NCBI RefSeq assembly: GCF_002000025.1 | Contig: NZ_MUZV01000002.1 | Span: forward strand, 248,001-312,000 | Source of the DNA: Cognaticolwellia aestuarii | GTDB taxonomy: Bacteria; Pseudomonadota; Gammaproteobacteria; Enterobacterales; Alteromonadaceae | Length of the DNA: 64,000 nt | Reading direction: 5' to 3' | In this document: one piece after another, positions 48,173 to 57,235 of the stretch | Layout of the letters: every line of letters starts with the position of its first letter | Numbering within the stretch: position 1 is the stretch's first letter | The notes under the pieces: model-generated | Seen by the model: the letters and a program-made list of their open reading frames with translations, nothing else | Told to the model about the DNA's origin: nothing | The model's database searches: none | Position numbers and translations under genes: made by a program

Positions 48173-49231
48173 TTGACCAATAAAGCAAAAAAAAGTGCTT
48201 TTTCGGCGCTAATAACACCACTGCAAGCGTTTATTAACAAGCGAGTTAACGTGTGGCTATCACGACGTATTCCTCAAGGCGCACTGCAACAAATAAATTA
48301 TCGTAATATTTTTATTATGCCAACACGTTTTGGTGCTTGTTTTGTTTTATTTATGTTGCTGTTATTTCTACTCGGCACAAATTATCAAAATAATGTCATC
48401 ATTTTACTCAGCTATTTGCTTGTGAGTTTTTTTATTGTTGTGTTGCACCACAGTTTTTTCAATCTTGCTGGTTTACAATTTCACGCAAGTCATTCATTGC
48501 AGGGCTTTGTTGGTTCATCATTGTACTTTCCTCTGGTGGTTAGGAGTAAAAAAAACCGTTTCAGTATCCGCTTTTCTTTTGAACAGTCAGCCAACATAGC
48601 AAGCAATAAGAGCCATAACACTGAGCGTGAAAGCAAATTGCTAGGCGTAACCTTTGAGCAACTCGTGGTAGGTGAAAATCAAGTTAGGGTGCCTTATCAA
48701 GTAGAAAAACGCGGCCACTATCCGCTTGGCCGAATGTTAATTATCAGTGAGTACGGCTTTGGCTTATTTAAAACCTGGACTCGGCTCGACTTTGCACAAC
48801 ATATTACAGCGTATCCAAAGCCGATTGCGTTTGCTTGGTCTGAGCTAGGTCAACACGCGAGCAGTGAAGCATTAAATGATAATGTCGCGAGTTATCAAGA
48901 TAGTTTTCAATCTGGTCAAGATGAGTTTCATCAACTGCGTCATTATCAGCTTGGTGAGCCCTTTAGTCGCGTAGCATGGAAACAAGTAGCCCGAGGACAA
49001 GGCTGGTTAACCAAGCAATATCAACAAGCGTTATCGGCTAAATTACAGCTTGATCTTGAGCACTTACCTGCCGGCAATATTGAGCAACGCTTAAGTTGGT
49101 TAAGTTATGTGATTAAAGACTGTAATGAGCAGCAAATTGCTTTTTCATTGAAGTTGCCAAACCAAAGTATTGAATATCAACATAGTGCACAGCACACCTT
49201 AAAATGCTTAGCAGCATTAGCATATTATTAA
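48173..49231 (+). CDS. DUF58-family membrane protein
   Basis: A 352-aa protein starting at TTG 48173, supported by AAGGAG 7 nt upstream. Two close hydrophobic segments (GACFVLFMLLLFLLGTNY and NNVIILLSYLLVSFFIVVLHH) precede the DUF58 region, with the signature DEFHQLRHYQLGEPFSRVAWKQVARGQGWLTKQY (in parts). It is the usual partner of MoxR ATPases and lies between moxR and the transglutaminase gene. Confidence 0.9.
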   Translation: MTNKAKKSAFSALITPLQAFINKRVNVWLSRRIPQGALQQINYRNIFIMPTRFGACFVLFMLLLFLLGTNYQNNVIILLSYLLVSFFIVVLHHSFFNLAGLQFHASHSLQGFVGSSLYFPLVVRSKKNRFSIRFSFEQSANIASNKSHNTERESKLLGVTFEQLVVGENQVRVPYQVEKRGHYPLGRMLIISEYGFGLFKTWTRLDFAQHITAYPKPIAFAWSELGQHASSEALNDNVASYQDSFQSGQDEFHQLRHYQLGEPFSRVAWKQVARGQGWLTKQYQQALSAKLQLDLEHLPAGNIEQRLSWLSYVIKDCNEQQIAFSLKLPNQSIEYQHSAQHTLKCLAALAYY

Positions 49232-49349
49232 TTTGGATATTGACGCTGTTTGGCTATCAAAAGTTAATAAAAATAGTTACCAGAAAGAGTAAACGAATTA
49301 ATGAATTTTTGCTAAATGTTGAGTTAGGTCGGTGATGAACGGGAGGGGT

Positions 49350-51500
49350 ATGAGTAACGCTAAAAGTAAAAATAGTAATAAGCACAGTAGTAAGTCGATC
49401 ATACTAAACAGTAAACTATTTTTTGCTTTATTAGTGTTACAACTTCTTAACCTTTTGACCTTAGTTACCCAGTTTCATTGGTTGTATATACTATTTGCGA
49501 GTATCGCTTTAGCAACACAATTTGTTGTGCATGTTAAGGCCATGCGACAAGCCTTGTTAAACGCGTCTATAAATCAAACTTCCTGTTATTATTCTGCGCC
49601 ATCAATATTGCCCTCTTGGGCTATTTTATTATTAGCGATAGCGGGCAGTGTGGCTATTGCTATAGCTGGGCGCGAGCTAGGGTTATTGCTAAGCATGATT
49701 CATTTATTATGTTTTGCATATAGTTTAAAAGTGTTTGAAATAACGAAACGTAAAGATCTATATCAAGTAGTGGTTTTAGGCGTTTTTGTTGCTACGTCAT
49801 CATTGATTTTTGTGCAATCTATTTACTTTTCATTAGCGGTAATTGTGTTGGTTTTTGCTAATTTTATTATCTTACTGCGCTTTTTTGCGCCGTCTATGTT
49901 GCTGTTAACACAAATTAAATTGCTCATTAAGCTGAGTTTATATGCTATTCCTTTTGCCGTTGTACTCTTTGTTGCTTTTCCGAAGTTAAGTCCTTTGTGG
50001 CAGGTACCTAAGGCAAAAGCAGCGAAAGTTGGGCTTTCTGATCAGGTTAAAATTGGTGATATCGCGCAGTTAGCTTTGTCAAATGAGCTAGCCTTTCGAG
50101 TAAGTTTTGAAAATAGCAGCCCTGCGCATGCGCAATTGTATTGGCGAGCATTAGTGTTAGATGACTTTGATGGTATAACTTGGCAGCAGGCAGCACAAAG
50201 TAACAGGCTAAGACAACAGCAGGGTAATAATTTGGCCCACTTAAGCAATGCCAGCAACGTAGAAAATATTGTATTGCGTGGCGAAGGCATCGCATATCAG
50301 GTGATTGCGGAGCCTAGCTTTCAGTCGTGGTTATTTGCACTCGACTTTGCAACCAGTGAACAAGCCAATATCGGCCAGCGCAGTGATTTTGCTTTGTTCT
50401 ATCATGGCATTATTAGCCAGACCATAAGCTATCAAGTTACCAGTTACCCCGAGACAATACTCGCACCTGAGTTAACGCCTAGCATGCGGTCGTTGAATTT
50501 GTCTTTAAATAGCCAATCTAACCCCAAGTTAACAGCAAAAGCTCAACAGCTACGACAACGTTATAGTGATGATAGGGCGTTAATTAATCAGCTGTTAACT
50601 GATTTTAATCAAAACAACTATTACTACACTTTGCAACCACCTAGTATACAAAACAACAGTTTAGATGAATTTTATTTTCAAACTCGGGCTGGATTTTGTG
50701 AACATTATGCTAGTGCCTTTACATACCTTATGCGTGCTGCTGGCATACCATCTCGCATGGTTGTTGGTTATTTAGGGGGAGAATTTAACCCAAATGGCAA
50801 TTATTTAAGTGTCTATCAGCGCAATGCGCATGCTTGGACAGAAGTATGGTTGCCTGAGCAAGGTTGGCAGCGAGTCGATCCAACAGCTGCTGTTGATCCT
50901 GAGCGGGTAGAAAGAGGCTTTTCAAGTGACTTAATGCAGCAATATGCTGACTTATCATCAGGAATGTTTTCCATGCAGCCGTTAAAAACGATGCAGTGGT
51001 ATAAACAACTTAAAATGCAAATTGAAGCCATTGATTATCAGTGGACTCGCTGGGTAATTGGTTACACAGGGCAAAAGCAATCTCAGCTGATGAAACAATT
51101 ATTAACGCGCTTAACACAAGGCAAAGTTATGGAATATTTTTTGCTATGCTTGGCTAGTGTTGTCTTGCTAATAATCGCTTATAAAGTATCGGCCGTTAGA
51201 GGTAAAAAACATCATGAAATTAAACAGCTATATTTGAAAACATTAGCGTTAATGTCGCAACATAATGTGGTGAAAGAGCACGCGATGACCGGCGAAAAAT
51301 TTACGGCATTTATTGGTGAAAATCGTCCTGAATTATTAGTAGACTTTGCTGTTATATCGGATTGTTTTCAAAAATATTCTTATCAAAATAGCAGCGATGA
51401 GCATAATAAGTCATCATTGAATCATGATTTGAGCATATTAAAATACCACTACCGACGTTTACGTTGGCATTTGTGGTTAGCAAAATTAGGCATAAAGTAA
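49350..51500 (+). CDS. TgpA-like membrane transglutaminase
   Basis: A DUF3488/transglutaminase fusion. Six or more N-terminal helices (residues 20-220) precede a periplasmic transglutaminase domain. The papain-like Cys is in RAGFCEHYASAFTYLMRAAGIPSRMVVGYLGGEF (shown in part), His in NAHAWTEVWL and Asp in GWQRVDPTAAVDP. A final helix (YFLLCLASVVLLIIAYKV) and a DUF4129-like tail follow. I start at ATG 49350, next to GGGAGGGG; the frame extends to GTG 49332. It resembles the essential TgpA of Pseudomonas. Third gene of the moxR-DUF58-tgpA unit. Confidence 0.9.
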   Translation: MSNAKSKNSNKHSSKSIILNSKLFFALLVLQLLNLLTLVTQFHWLYILFASIALATQFVVHVKAMRQALLNASINQTSCYYSAPSILPSWAILLLAIAGSVAIAIAGRELGLLLSMIHLLCFAYSLKVFEITKRKDLYQVVVLGVFVATSSLIFVQSIYFSLAVIVLVFANFIILLRFFAPSMLLLTQIKLLIKLSLYAIPFAVVLFVAFPKLSPLWQVPKAKAAKVGLSDQVKIGDIAQLALSNELAFRVSFENSSPAHAQLYWRALVLDDFDGITWQQAAQSNRLRQQQGNNLAHLSNASNVENIVLRGEGIAYQVIAEPSFQSWLFALDFATSEQANIGQRSDFALFYHGIISQTISYQVTSYPETILAPELTPSMRSLNLSLNSQSNPKLTAKAQQLRQRYSDDRALINQLLTDFNQNNYYYTLQPPSIQNNSLDEFYFQTRAGFCEHYASAFTYLMRAAGIPSRMVVGYLGGEFNPNGNYLSVYQRNAHAWTEVWLPEQGWQRVDPTAAVDPERVERGFSSDLMQQYADLSSGMFSMQPLKTMQWYKQLKMQIEAIDYQWTRWVIGYTGQKQSQLMKQLLTRLTQGKVMEYFLLCLASVVLLIIAYKVSAVRGKKHHEIKQLYLKTLALMSQHNVVKEHAMTGEKFTAFIGENRPELLVDFAVISDCFQKYSYQNSSDEHNKSSLNHDLSILKYHYRRLRWHLWLAKLGIK

Positions 51501-51931
51501 TTGATGCTGGTGAGTCTGGCTATGTAAAGATTTATCGGTAAGATAAGCACTTGCTGAGCGTATTGCTGAGCGCATTGCTTAGCGAGTTACTGAGTATTCA
51601 TTATTTAAAGGCAACCATAACTAAAAGTGGCTTTCTGCTTTGCGCTCAGTTCATATATTCCGCTAACCCGTTATATCCTTCTACCCTGGATAACTGCCGC
51701 ATACTACATTGATAGTTAACGAGAATAACCATGCGCTTCGATTAAATTTTGCCTGTTGGCTACTCTCGAACTAGATACATGAATGAGAAACCGATATAGG
51801 GACATTAATGAGAAATATTTGCATTTATTATGCTAAGTTTATACCTTAGTAGGGTAAATCGTTGGCATAACTATAACGCTATTATGCTAATTCCCATTTT
51901 TCTAATTAATTTAGATCATTCAGGAGATTCG
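51501..51931. other. Intergenic region with short degenerate repeat
   Basis: 431 bp before nhaA. Near 51550-51595 a degenerate unit (ttgctgagcg, ttgcttagcg, ttactgag) repeats four times. The nhaA frame extends left to 51830 but the good ribosome site is at 51922. Nothing else is recognised. Confidence 0.5.
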
Positions 51932-53266
51932 ATGACCAACAAAGATAAAAATTTATTACAACGTGGTTTAGAGAACATTCAGCCACCACTTTCCAGTTTT
52001 ATTCGTGCCCAAACCACCTCCAGTTTATTTCTTCTACTATCAACACTCGTCGCCTTGTGGTGGGCAAACTCAATTTATTCAGCAACATATGTTAATTTAG
52101 TCCATACGCCAATTGGTATGTTTTTTGGCGATTTTGAATTTAAAGCCTCACTTAAGCACATTATAAATGATGGCTTGATGGTGATATTCTTTTTCTTACT
52201 CGGTCTTGAGATCAAACGCGAAGTGCTCGTTGGCGATCTTGCAGAGCCTGAAAATCGTCGTATGCTGATTTTTTGTGCTTTGGGCGGTATGATTTTTCCA
52301 GCACTGATTTATTCGTTGTTTAACTACTCTTTAGATTCACAAATCGGCTGGGGCATTCCTATGGCCACCGATACCGCGTTTGCACTGGGTGTGCTTACCA
52401 TCGTCAGGAAACATATTCCTGCTAGCTTGTTGGCTTTTATTGTTGGCCTCGCCATCGTTGATGATATTGGTGCCATATTAGTTATTGCGATATTTTACAC
52501 CGAGCAAATATCGCTAGGCTACTTGTCTGGGGCTTTTGCGCTGATTGCCTTTTTAGCTGTGGCAAACTATGCGGGCGTAAGACAACCGCTATTTTATATT
52601 ATTGTCAGCTTGGTGACATGGTTGCTGATGCTTAATTCGGGGGTGCATGCAACAGTAGCAGGTGTGGCAATTGCTTTAACTGTTCCGGCTAGACCTAAAT
52701 TAGCCGCAGATAAATTACTCAACAAAGCTAAGTCAAAAATAAACTCGTTGCAGAAAAGTGCTGAAACCGTTGATGTTTTGGCAAATAAGCAAGATCATGA
52801 AAAGGTGCTTGAAGTACGTGATGTCGCAGAGCGAGCGAGTACGCCACTACGACGCTGGGAAGATGCTTTAGAATTGCCAGTTTCTTTGTTTATTTTACCA
52901 TTGTTTGCTTTGATAAATGCCGGTGTGGTGGTCAACTTGAGTTCTTTAACTGACAGTGTTCAAGATCCTGTTGGTTTAGGCATTATTTCAGGTTTGGTAC
53001 TGGGTAAGTTTATTGGCATCACAAGTGCTTGTTGGTTAAGCCTAAAGTTTAAACTTGGCAGCTTGCCTGAACGTGTTAATTTTCAACATGTGATAGGTGC
53101 ATCATTGATAACGGGCATTGGTTTTACTATGTCGACTTTTATCGCCACATTAGGCTTTGCAGGACAAGCCGAGCAATTACAATATGCTAAAACAGCTATT
53201 TTAATTGCCTCGGTTATTGCTGCGGTACTCGGCACGTTATATTTGAAAATTATTTCGTCTAAATAA
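51932..53266 (+). CDS. nhaA: Na+/H+ antiporter NhaA
   Basis: Electrogenic sodium-proton antiporter of the inner membrane. Diagnostic motifs: DGLMVIFFFLLGLEIKREVLVGDL, GWGIPMATDTAFALGVL and the transport aspartates in VGLAIVDDIGAILVIAIFY (shown in parts). ATG 51932 is chosen for its CAGGAGATTC ribosome site and NhaA-like start. The protein is 444 aa, longer than E. coli NhaA (388), owing to a charged cytoplasmic loop (about 265-315: KSKINSLQKSAETVDVLANK and onward) between the two helix bundles. Confidence 0.95.
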   Translation: MTNKDKNLLQRGLENIQPPLSSFIRAQTTSSLFLLLSTLVALWWANSIYSATYVNLVHTPIGMFFGDFEFKASLKHIINDGLMVIFFFLLGLEIKREVLVGDLAEPENRRMLIFCALGGMIFPALIYSLFNYSLDSQIGWGIPMATDTAFALGVLTIVRKHIPASLLAFIVGLAIVDDIGAILVIAIFYTEQISLGYLSGAFALIAFLAVANYAGVRQPLFYIIVSLVTWLLMLNSGVHATVAGVAIALTVPARPKLAADKLLNKAKSKINSLQKSAETVDVLANKQDHEKVLEVRDVAERASTPLRRWEDALELPVSLFILPLFALINAGVVVNLSSLTDSVQDPVGLGIISGLVLGKFIGITSACWLSLKFKLGSLPERVNFQHVIGASLITGIGFTMSTFIATLGFAGQAEQLQYAKTAILIASVIAAVLGTLYLKIISSK

Positions 53267-53300
53267 AACCTAAACTATTAGGCTAAGCACTAAAGTGGCC

Positions 53301-53340
53301 AACACCTCATGTATCGAGCTACGTCTTTACTTGAGGTGTT
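53301..53340 (+). terminator. Possible terminator after nhaA
   Basis: AACACCTCA (53301-53309) pairs with TGAGGTGTT (53332-53340) around a 22-nt loop, followed only by a short T stretch. It is 35 bp past the nhaA stop. The long loop makes it a moderate candidate. Confidence 0.45.
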
Positions 53341-53491
53341 TATTGAGCATGATAAGACTACAAACCACCCACAGTGATTAAAATACTGTAATCAAAACAA
53401 AATTTAGCCGTGAAACTCAACAGACTCTAGTGTTCTTGTGCTTGATGTGGTTAAATTTAACCATAAGAAAAATGGCTAAAAAGGTGCGCAT

Positions 53492-56400
53492 TTGTTCTAT
53501 CTTTATCCTGCTAATAAAATGGAAAATTTATTAGTTCTGCTTGATAAAATTCAGCAGCTTTCCCCACTTCCTGTTTTCGCTCAAGATACTGTTATCGTAC
53601 AAAATGCTGGTATGCAACATTGGTTGAATATGTCGCTTGCTGAGCAACGCGGTATCAGTATGAATATGCGCTATGCGCTGCCATCACAGTTTTTATGGAA
53701 TTTAATTCGAAACTTAGCCAGCGATGAAGATGTCCCTGAGCAATCGCCTTATTCGCGTGAAGTTCTCGCTTGGCGAATTGACACCTTACTGGCCTCAAGT
53801 GAAGTTACCAGTGACGAGTGCTTTCAAGTCGCAACTCAATATTGGCAAGCCAATAGCGCTGACAACGACGGCGAAAATAGCAGTTACAGTGATGCTGAGC
53901 AGTTAAAGCGTTATCAATTAGCTTGTCAGTTAGCTGATTTATATGAACAATATTTAATATTCCGTCCTGAGTGGATCCACGATTGGCATCAAGGTGTATT
54001 TAACGCTTTTGACCAAGCTGACAATACAAGTTCAGCAGGTTTAACAAGCGCTTCGAGCTCAAATATGAGTGGGCAGAGCCTTGAAAGTAATGCGGTTTGG
54101 CAAGGTAAATTGTGGTATTTACTGGTGCGTGAACAACCCTATGATCCTCGTGAGTTAGTTGCGTTAGCAATAAAGAATTTAAGCAATACTGAAAAACTAA
54201 AAGCGCAAATATTGCCACAACGTTTATCGTTTTTCGGTATTAATGCCATGGCACCGCTTTGGCTTGAATTTATCAATGCGCTTAGCCAGCAAATTGATGT
54301 GCACTTTTTTCATTTAAATCCCTGTTACGCTTATTGGGGGGACGTGGTGACAGAAAAAAATGCCATTGAAGCTTGGCTTAAAGGCACCGACTTTTCTCAC
54401 CAAGAAAGTGCTGATTTAGCCGATGTAAACCTGCAAGTTGGCAACCCGTTGTTAGCTAACTTAGGCCAGCAAGGGCGTGAGTTTATGGCGCTGTTGTACC
54501 AATACAGTACCATTAATATTGACGTCTTTGAGTCAGCCGTTGCTGACATGGCCGACTTAGCCACTGAGCAAGTAAACAATGAGAAAGCAAACAGTGAGCA
54601 AGCAAGCAGTGAGCAAGCCCAACCAAGTCTTGATGAACGCAAGCAAGCGAGTGTTTTAGCCTGTGTGCAAGAAGATATTTTATCGCTCTTGGATGCCCGT
54701 CACCGTACGCCCAATATGTATCAAGAGGCGCCAAAAGTAGACGGCTCAGTTTTGATCACCAGTGCCCATAGTGCGCTGCGTGAAGTACAAGGTTTACACG
54801 ATTGGTTATTACACCAATTTAATCAAGATAAAAGCTTAACGCCAAAAGATGTACTCGTGATGTGTCCGCAAGTAGAGCAATACGCACCCTACGTTAATGC
54901 CGTGTTTACTCGAGGTTGGCAAGATATTGCTGATGAAGTGCCGCCATTGCCATGCTCAATTGCCGATCGTATTAGTAAAGACGCTGAGCCCTTAGTGGCA
55001 GCATTCTCACAATTATTAACCTTGCCTGATAGTCGCTTTCAAGTGTCAAGTTTAATTGCCTTATTGCGTTTGCCTGCTATGCAAGCTCGCTTTGCTATTA
55101 ACCTTGATGATATTGAAAAAATTACGCATTGGCTTGAATTATCAGCAGTACATTGGGGCCTAGATAAGGCCCATAAACAACAAGTTTTATCTCAAAGCTC
55201 AGCCACAACGTTTGATGACGCCACTGACAGTTTTACTTGGCAGCAAGGGTTAAGTCGCTTGATGCGTGGTTTTGCTTTTGCCGATCACAATGTTATTTAT
55301 CAAAACCAACTGCTGCTACCAACAATTGAAGGTAGCGACAGTGAATTGCTTGGTAAGTTAATGTTAATTATTGAGCAACTACAACTGACCGCTGCCAAAA
55401 TGTCCAAAGCACGCAGTGCGACGCAATGGCAGCAATTTTTGTTTGAGCTTTTAACGCAACTGTTTGATGACGAAAATGATAATGGTTTGGCTATTGTCCG
55501 CTCGGCTATCGAATCTTTAGTGGAATATTGTCAGCACGCGGGCTACCACACTGATATTAGTTTAGCGGTTATTCGCGATTTTCTTAATAATCACTTTAGT
55601 CAGCCCGATCCAGGTCGCCAATTTATGATTGGCCAAGTGACATTTTGCTCTATGCTGCCTATGCGTAGTATTCCGTTTAAAATTATTGCGGTTTTAGGCT
55701 TAAATGATGGTGAATTTCCGCGTCAACGCCAACCGCTGAGTTTTGATTTAATGACCACAACTCCGGCGCAACTTGGCGATAGATCACGCCGTGGCGATGA
55801 TCGGTACTTATTTTTAGAGGCGATAATTTCAGCTCGCCAAGCTTTATATTTAAGTTTTCAAGGTAAAAACATTAAGAATAATAAAGATCGTCAGCCTTCG
55901 TTAGTATTGAAAGAGTTGATGGAGTACCTGGCGCGAGGCTATGGCTGGCATTTGCTTGGGTTAAACAGTGACAGTGAAGTTAATACATTAAGCCAAGTTA
56001 GGCAGTTGCCGATGCAAGCGTTTAGTGAACAAAACTATTTAGGGCAATTTGCCAGCTTTGATGCCAACTGGCTAAATTTACGCCGAGAAAATCCAGCACC
56101 AGCGACAGCAATAAAGCCTGATGATACAGACATAAATGAGCAGACTGGCCTAGATAAACCATTTGATGCAGAAACTAGTGAAGTGATTCGTGAAGCGCAC
56201 TTGGTCGCTAGTGAACTTATTCGTTTTTATCAACATCCAGGGCGTTATTATGCGCAAAAGGCACTTTATTTGTATTTAGATAATACCAACACCTTGATCA
56301 ATGATGTCGAACCTTTTGTCCCTAATCATCTTGATAGTTACCTGCTCAGACAAGACTTGCTTAGTTATTATTTAGCACCAACACAAAGTAAGCAAAGTTG

Positions 56401-57235
56401 TCAGGAGTTATTGCTCAGTGCCAAACTTTCGGGCAGTTTGCCGGATCTACCCAGTACCGATGAGCTAATAAAAGGCTGGCAACAAGACAGCGAAAACTTT
56501 AGTCAGTTTATTATTACTGAGCTGGCGCAAGGTGAAGACTTAATACTGACTCCGATCGATTGCAGTGTTACGCTGAATTTAGCGCACTTTCTCAGCAATA
56601 ATCTTGCTGGCAGCTCAGAAAATACCTCATCAACAGCGCTGGGGGTATTCTCAGCAGACGAGTTGGCTATATTAACCGCCGTGTTGCCTCAACGCTTAAC
56701 GTTAAGTACTAAACTAACCTTAGTGGCTAACAAAGCGGTGTTTTATCGCAGTAGCAGTGCCAAAGCTAAAGATTTATTTACCTTATATTTGCATCAATTG
56801 ATTATTCAAGTCGCGCAAACTGATGCGGCAACTCATGAGTTATTTGCTGCTATCACGGCAACGCATGGTTATTACTTTGACACTAAAAGTCAGAAACCGA
56901 GTCAATTTTATTTTAGTGAACTTGTTGATGCAAAAACACAATTGTTATGCTTAGTGGCGAGTTACTTTTTAGGCCAACATCAGCCGTTGTTACTTAACGG
57001 AGATCTTGCTGAAAAAGTACGAAAGAGTAAAGTGTTTGAGCAAGCACAGTTTGAACAGTTTTGGACTGACAGTAATAGCTTTCAAGCCTTTGGTGATGAG
57101 CCTTACATACAGTATTTTTGGCGAAAATGCCCCGACTTTGACGACATATCGCCGCGATTACTCGCATTGTATCAACCTATGTTCGATGCTTTGCAGACCG
57201 TTAAAGTAACGGCCAAGTCGGGAGCATTGTCATGA
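53492..57235 (+). CDS. recC: Exodeoxyribonuclease V gamma subunit RecC
   Basis: Chi-recognising scaffold subunit of RecBCD. It begins at TTG 53492 (FYLYPANKMENLLVLLDKIQ after Met), with the RecC-typical IVQNAGMQHWLNMSLAEQRGISMN. The conserved MLPMRSIPFKIIAVLGLNDGEFPRQ and RSRRGDDRYLFLEAIISARQALYLSFQG (parts) identify the family. At 1247 aa it exceeds E. coli RecC (1122), with Ser/Glu-rich inserts such as NNEKANSEQASSEQAQPS near 365. It overlaps recB by 4 bp (ATGA), so translation is coupled. Confidence 0.95.
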   Translation: MFYLYPANKMENLLVLLDKIQQLSPLPVFAQDTVIVQNAGMQHWLNMSLAEQRGISMNMRYALPSQFLWNLIRNLASDEDVPEQSPYSREVLAWRIDTLLASSEVTSDECFQVATQYWQANSADNDGENSSYSDAEQLKRYQLACQLADLYEQYLIFRPEWIHDWHQGVFNAFDQADNTSSAGLTSASSSNMSGQSLESNAVWQGKLWYLLVREQPYDPRELVALAIKNLSNTEKLKAQILPQRLSFFGINAMAPLWLEFINALSQQIDVHFFHLNPCYAYWGDVVTEKNAIEAWLKGTDFSHQESADLADVNLQVGNPLLANLGQQGREFMALLYQYSTINIDVFESAVADMADLATEQVNNEKANSEQASSEQAQPSLDERKQASVLACVQEDILSLLDARHRTPNMYQEAPKVDGSVLITSAHSALREVQGLHDWLLHQFNQDKSLTPKDVLVMCPQVEQYAPYVNAVFTRGWQDIADEVPPLPCSIADRISKDAEPLVAAFSQLLTLPDSRFQVSSLIALLRLPAMQARFAINLDDIEKITHWLELSAVHWGLDKAHKQQVLSQSSATTFDDATDSFTWQQGLSRLMRGFAFADHNVIYQNQLLLPTIEGSDSELLGKLMLIIEQLQLTAAKMSKARSATQWQQFLFELLTQLFDDENDNGLAIVRSAIESLVEYCQHAGYHTDISLAVIRDFLNNHFSQPDPGRQFMIGQVTFCSMLPMRSIPFKIIAVLGLNDGEFPRQRQPLSFDLMTTTPAQLGDRSRRGDDRYLFLEAIISARQALYLSFQGKNIKNNKDRQPSLVLKELMEYLARGYGWHLLGLNSDSEVNTLSQVRQLPMQAFSEQNYLGQFASFDANWLNLRRENPAPATAIKPDDTDINEQTGLDKPFDAETSEVIREAHLVASELIRFYQHPGRYYAQKALYLYLDNTNTLINDVEPFVPNHLDSYLLRQDLLSYYLAPTQSKQSCQELLLSAKLSGSLPDLPSTDELIKGWQQDSENFSQFIITELAQGEDLILTPIDCSVTLNLAHFLSNNLAGSSENTSSTALGVFSADELAILTAVLPQRLTLSTKLTLVANKAVFYRSSSAKAKDLFTLYLHQLIIQVAQTDAATHELFAAITATHGYYFDTKSQKPSQFYFSELVDAKTQLLCLVASYFLGQHQPLLLNGDLAEKVRKSKVFEQAQFEQFWTDSNSFQAFGDEPYIQYFWRKCPDFDDISPRLLALYQPMFDALQTVKVTAKSGALS

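Noticed and set aside
51830-51931. Upstream extension of nhaA
   Set aside because: The GGAG-led ATG at 51932 starts a typical NhaA N-terminus; the extension has no ribosome site.
54397-54734. Minus-strand frames inside recC coding for Leu/Cys-rich peptides
   Set aside because: They are shadows of a repetitive Ser/Glu insert in recC.
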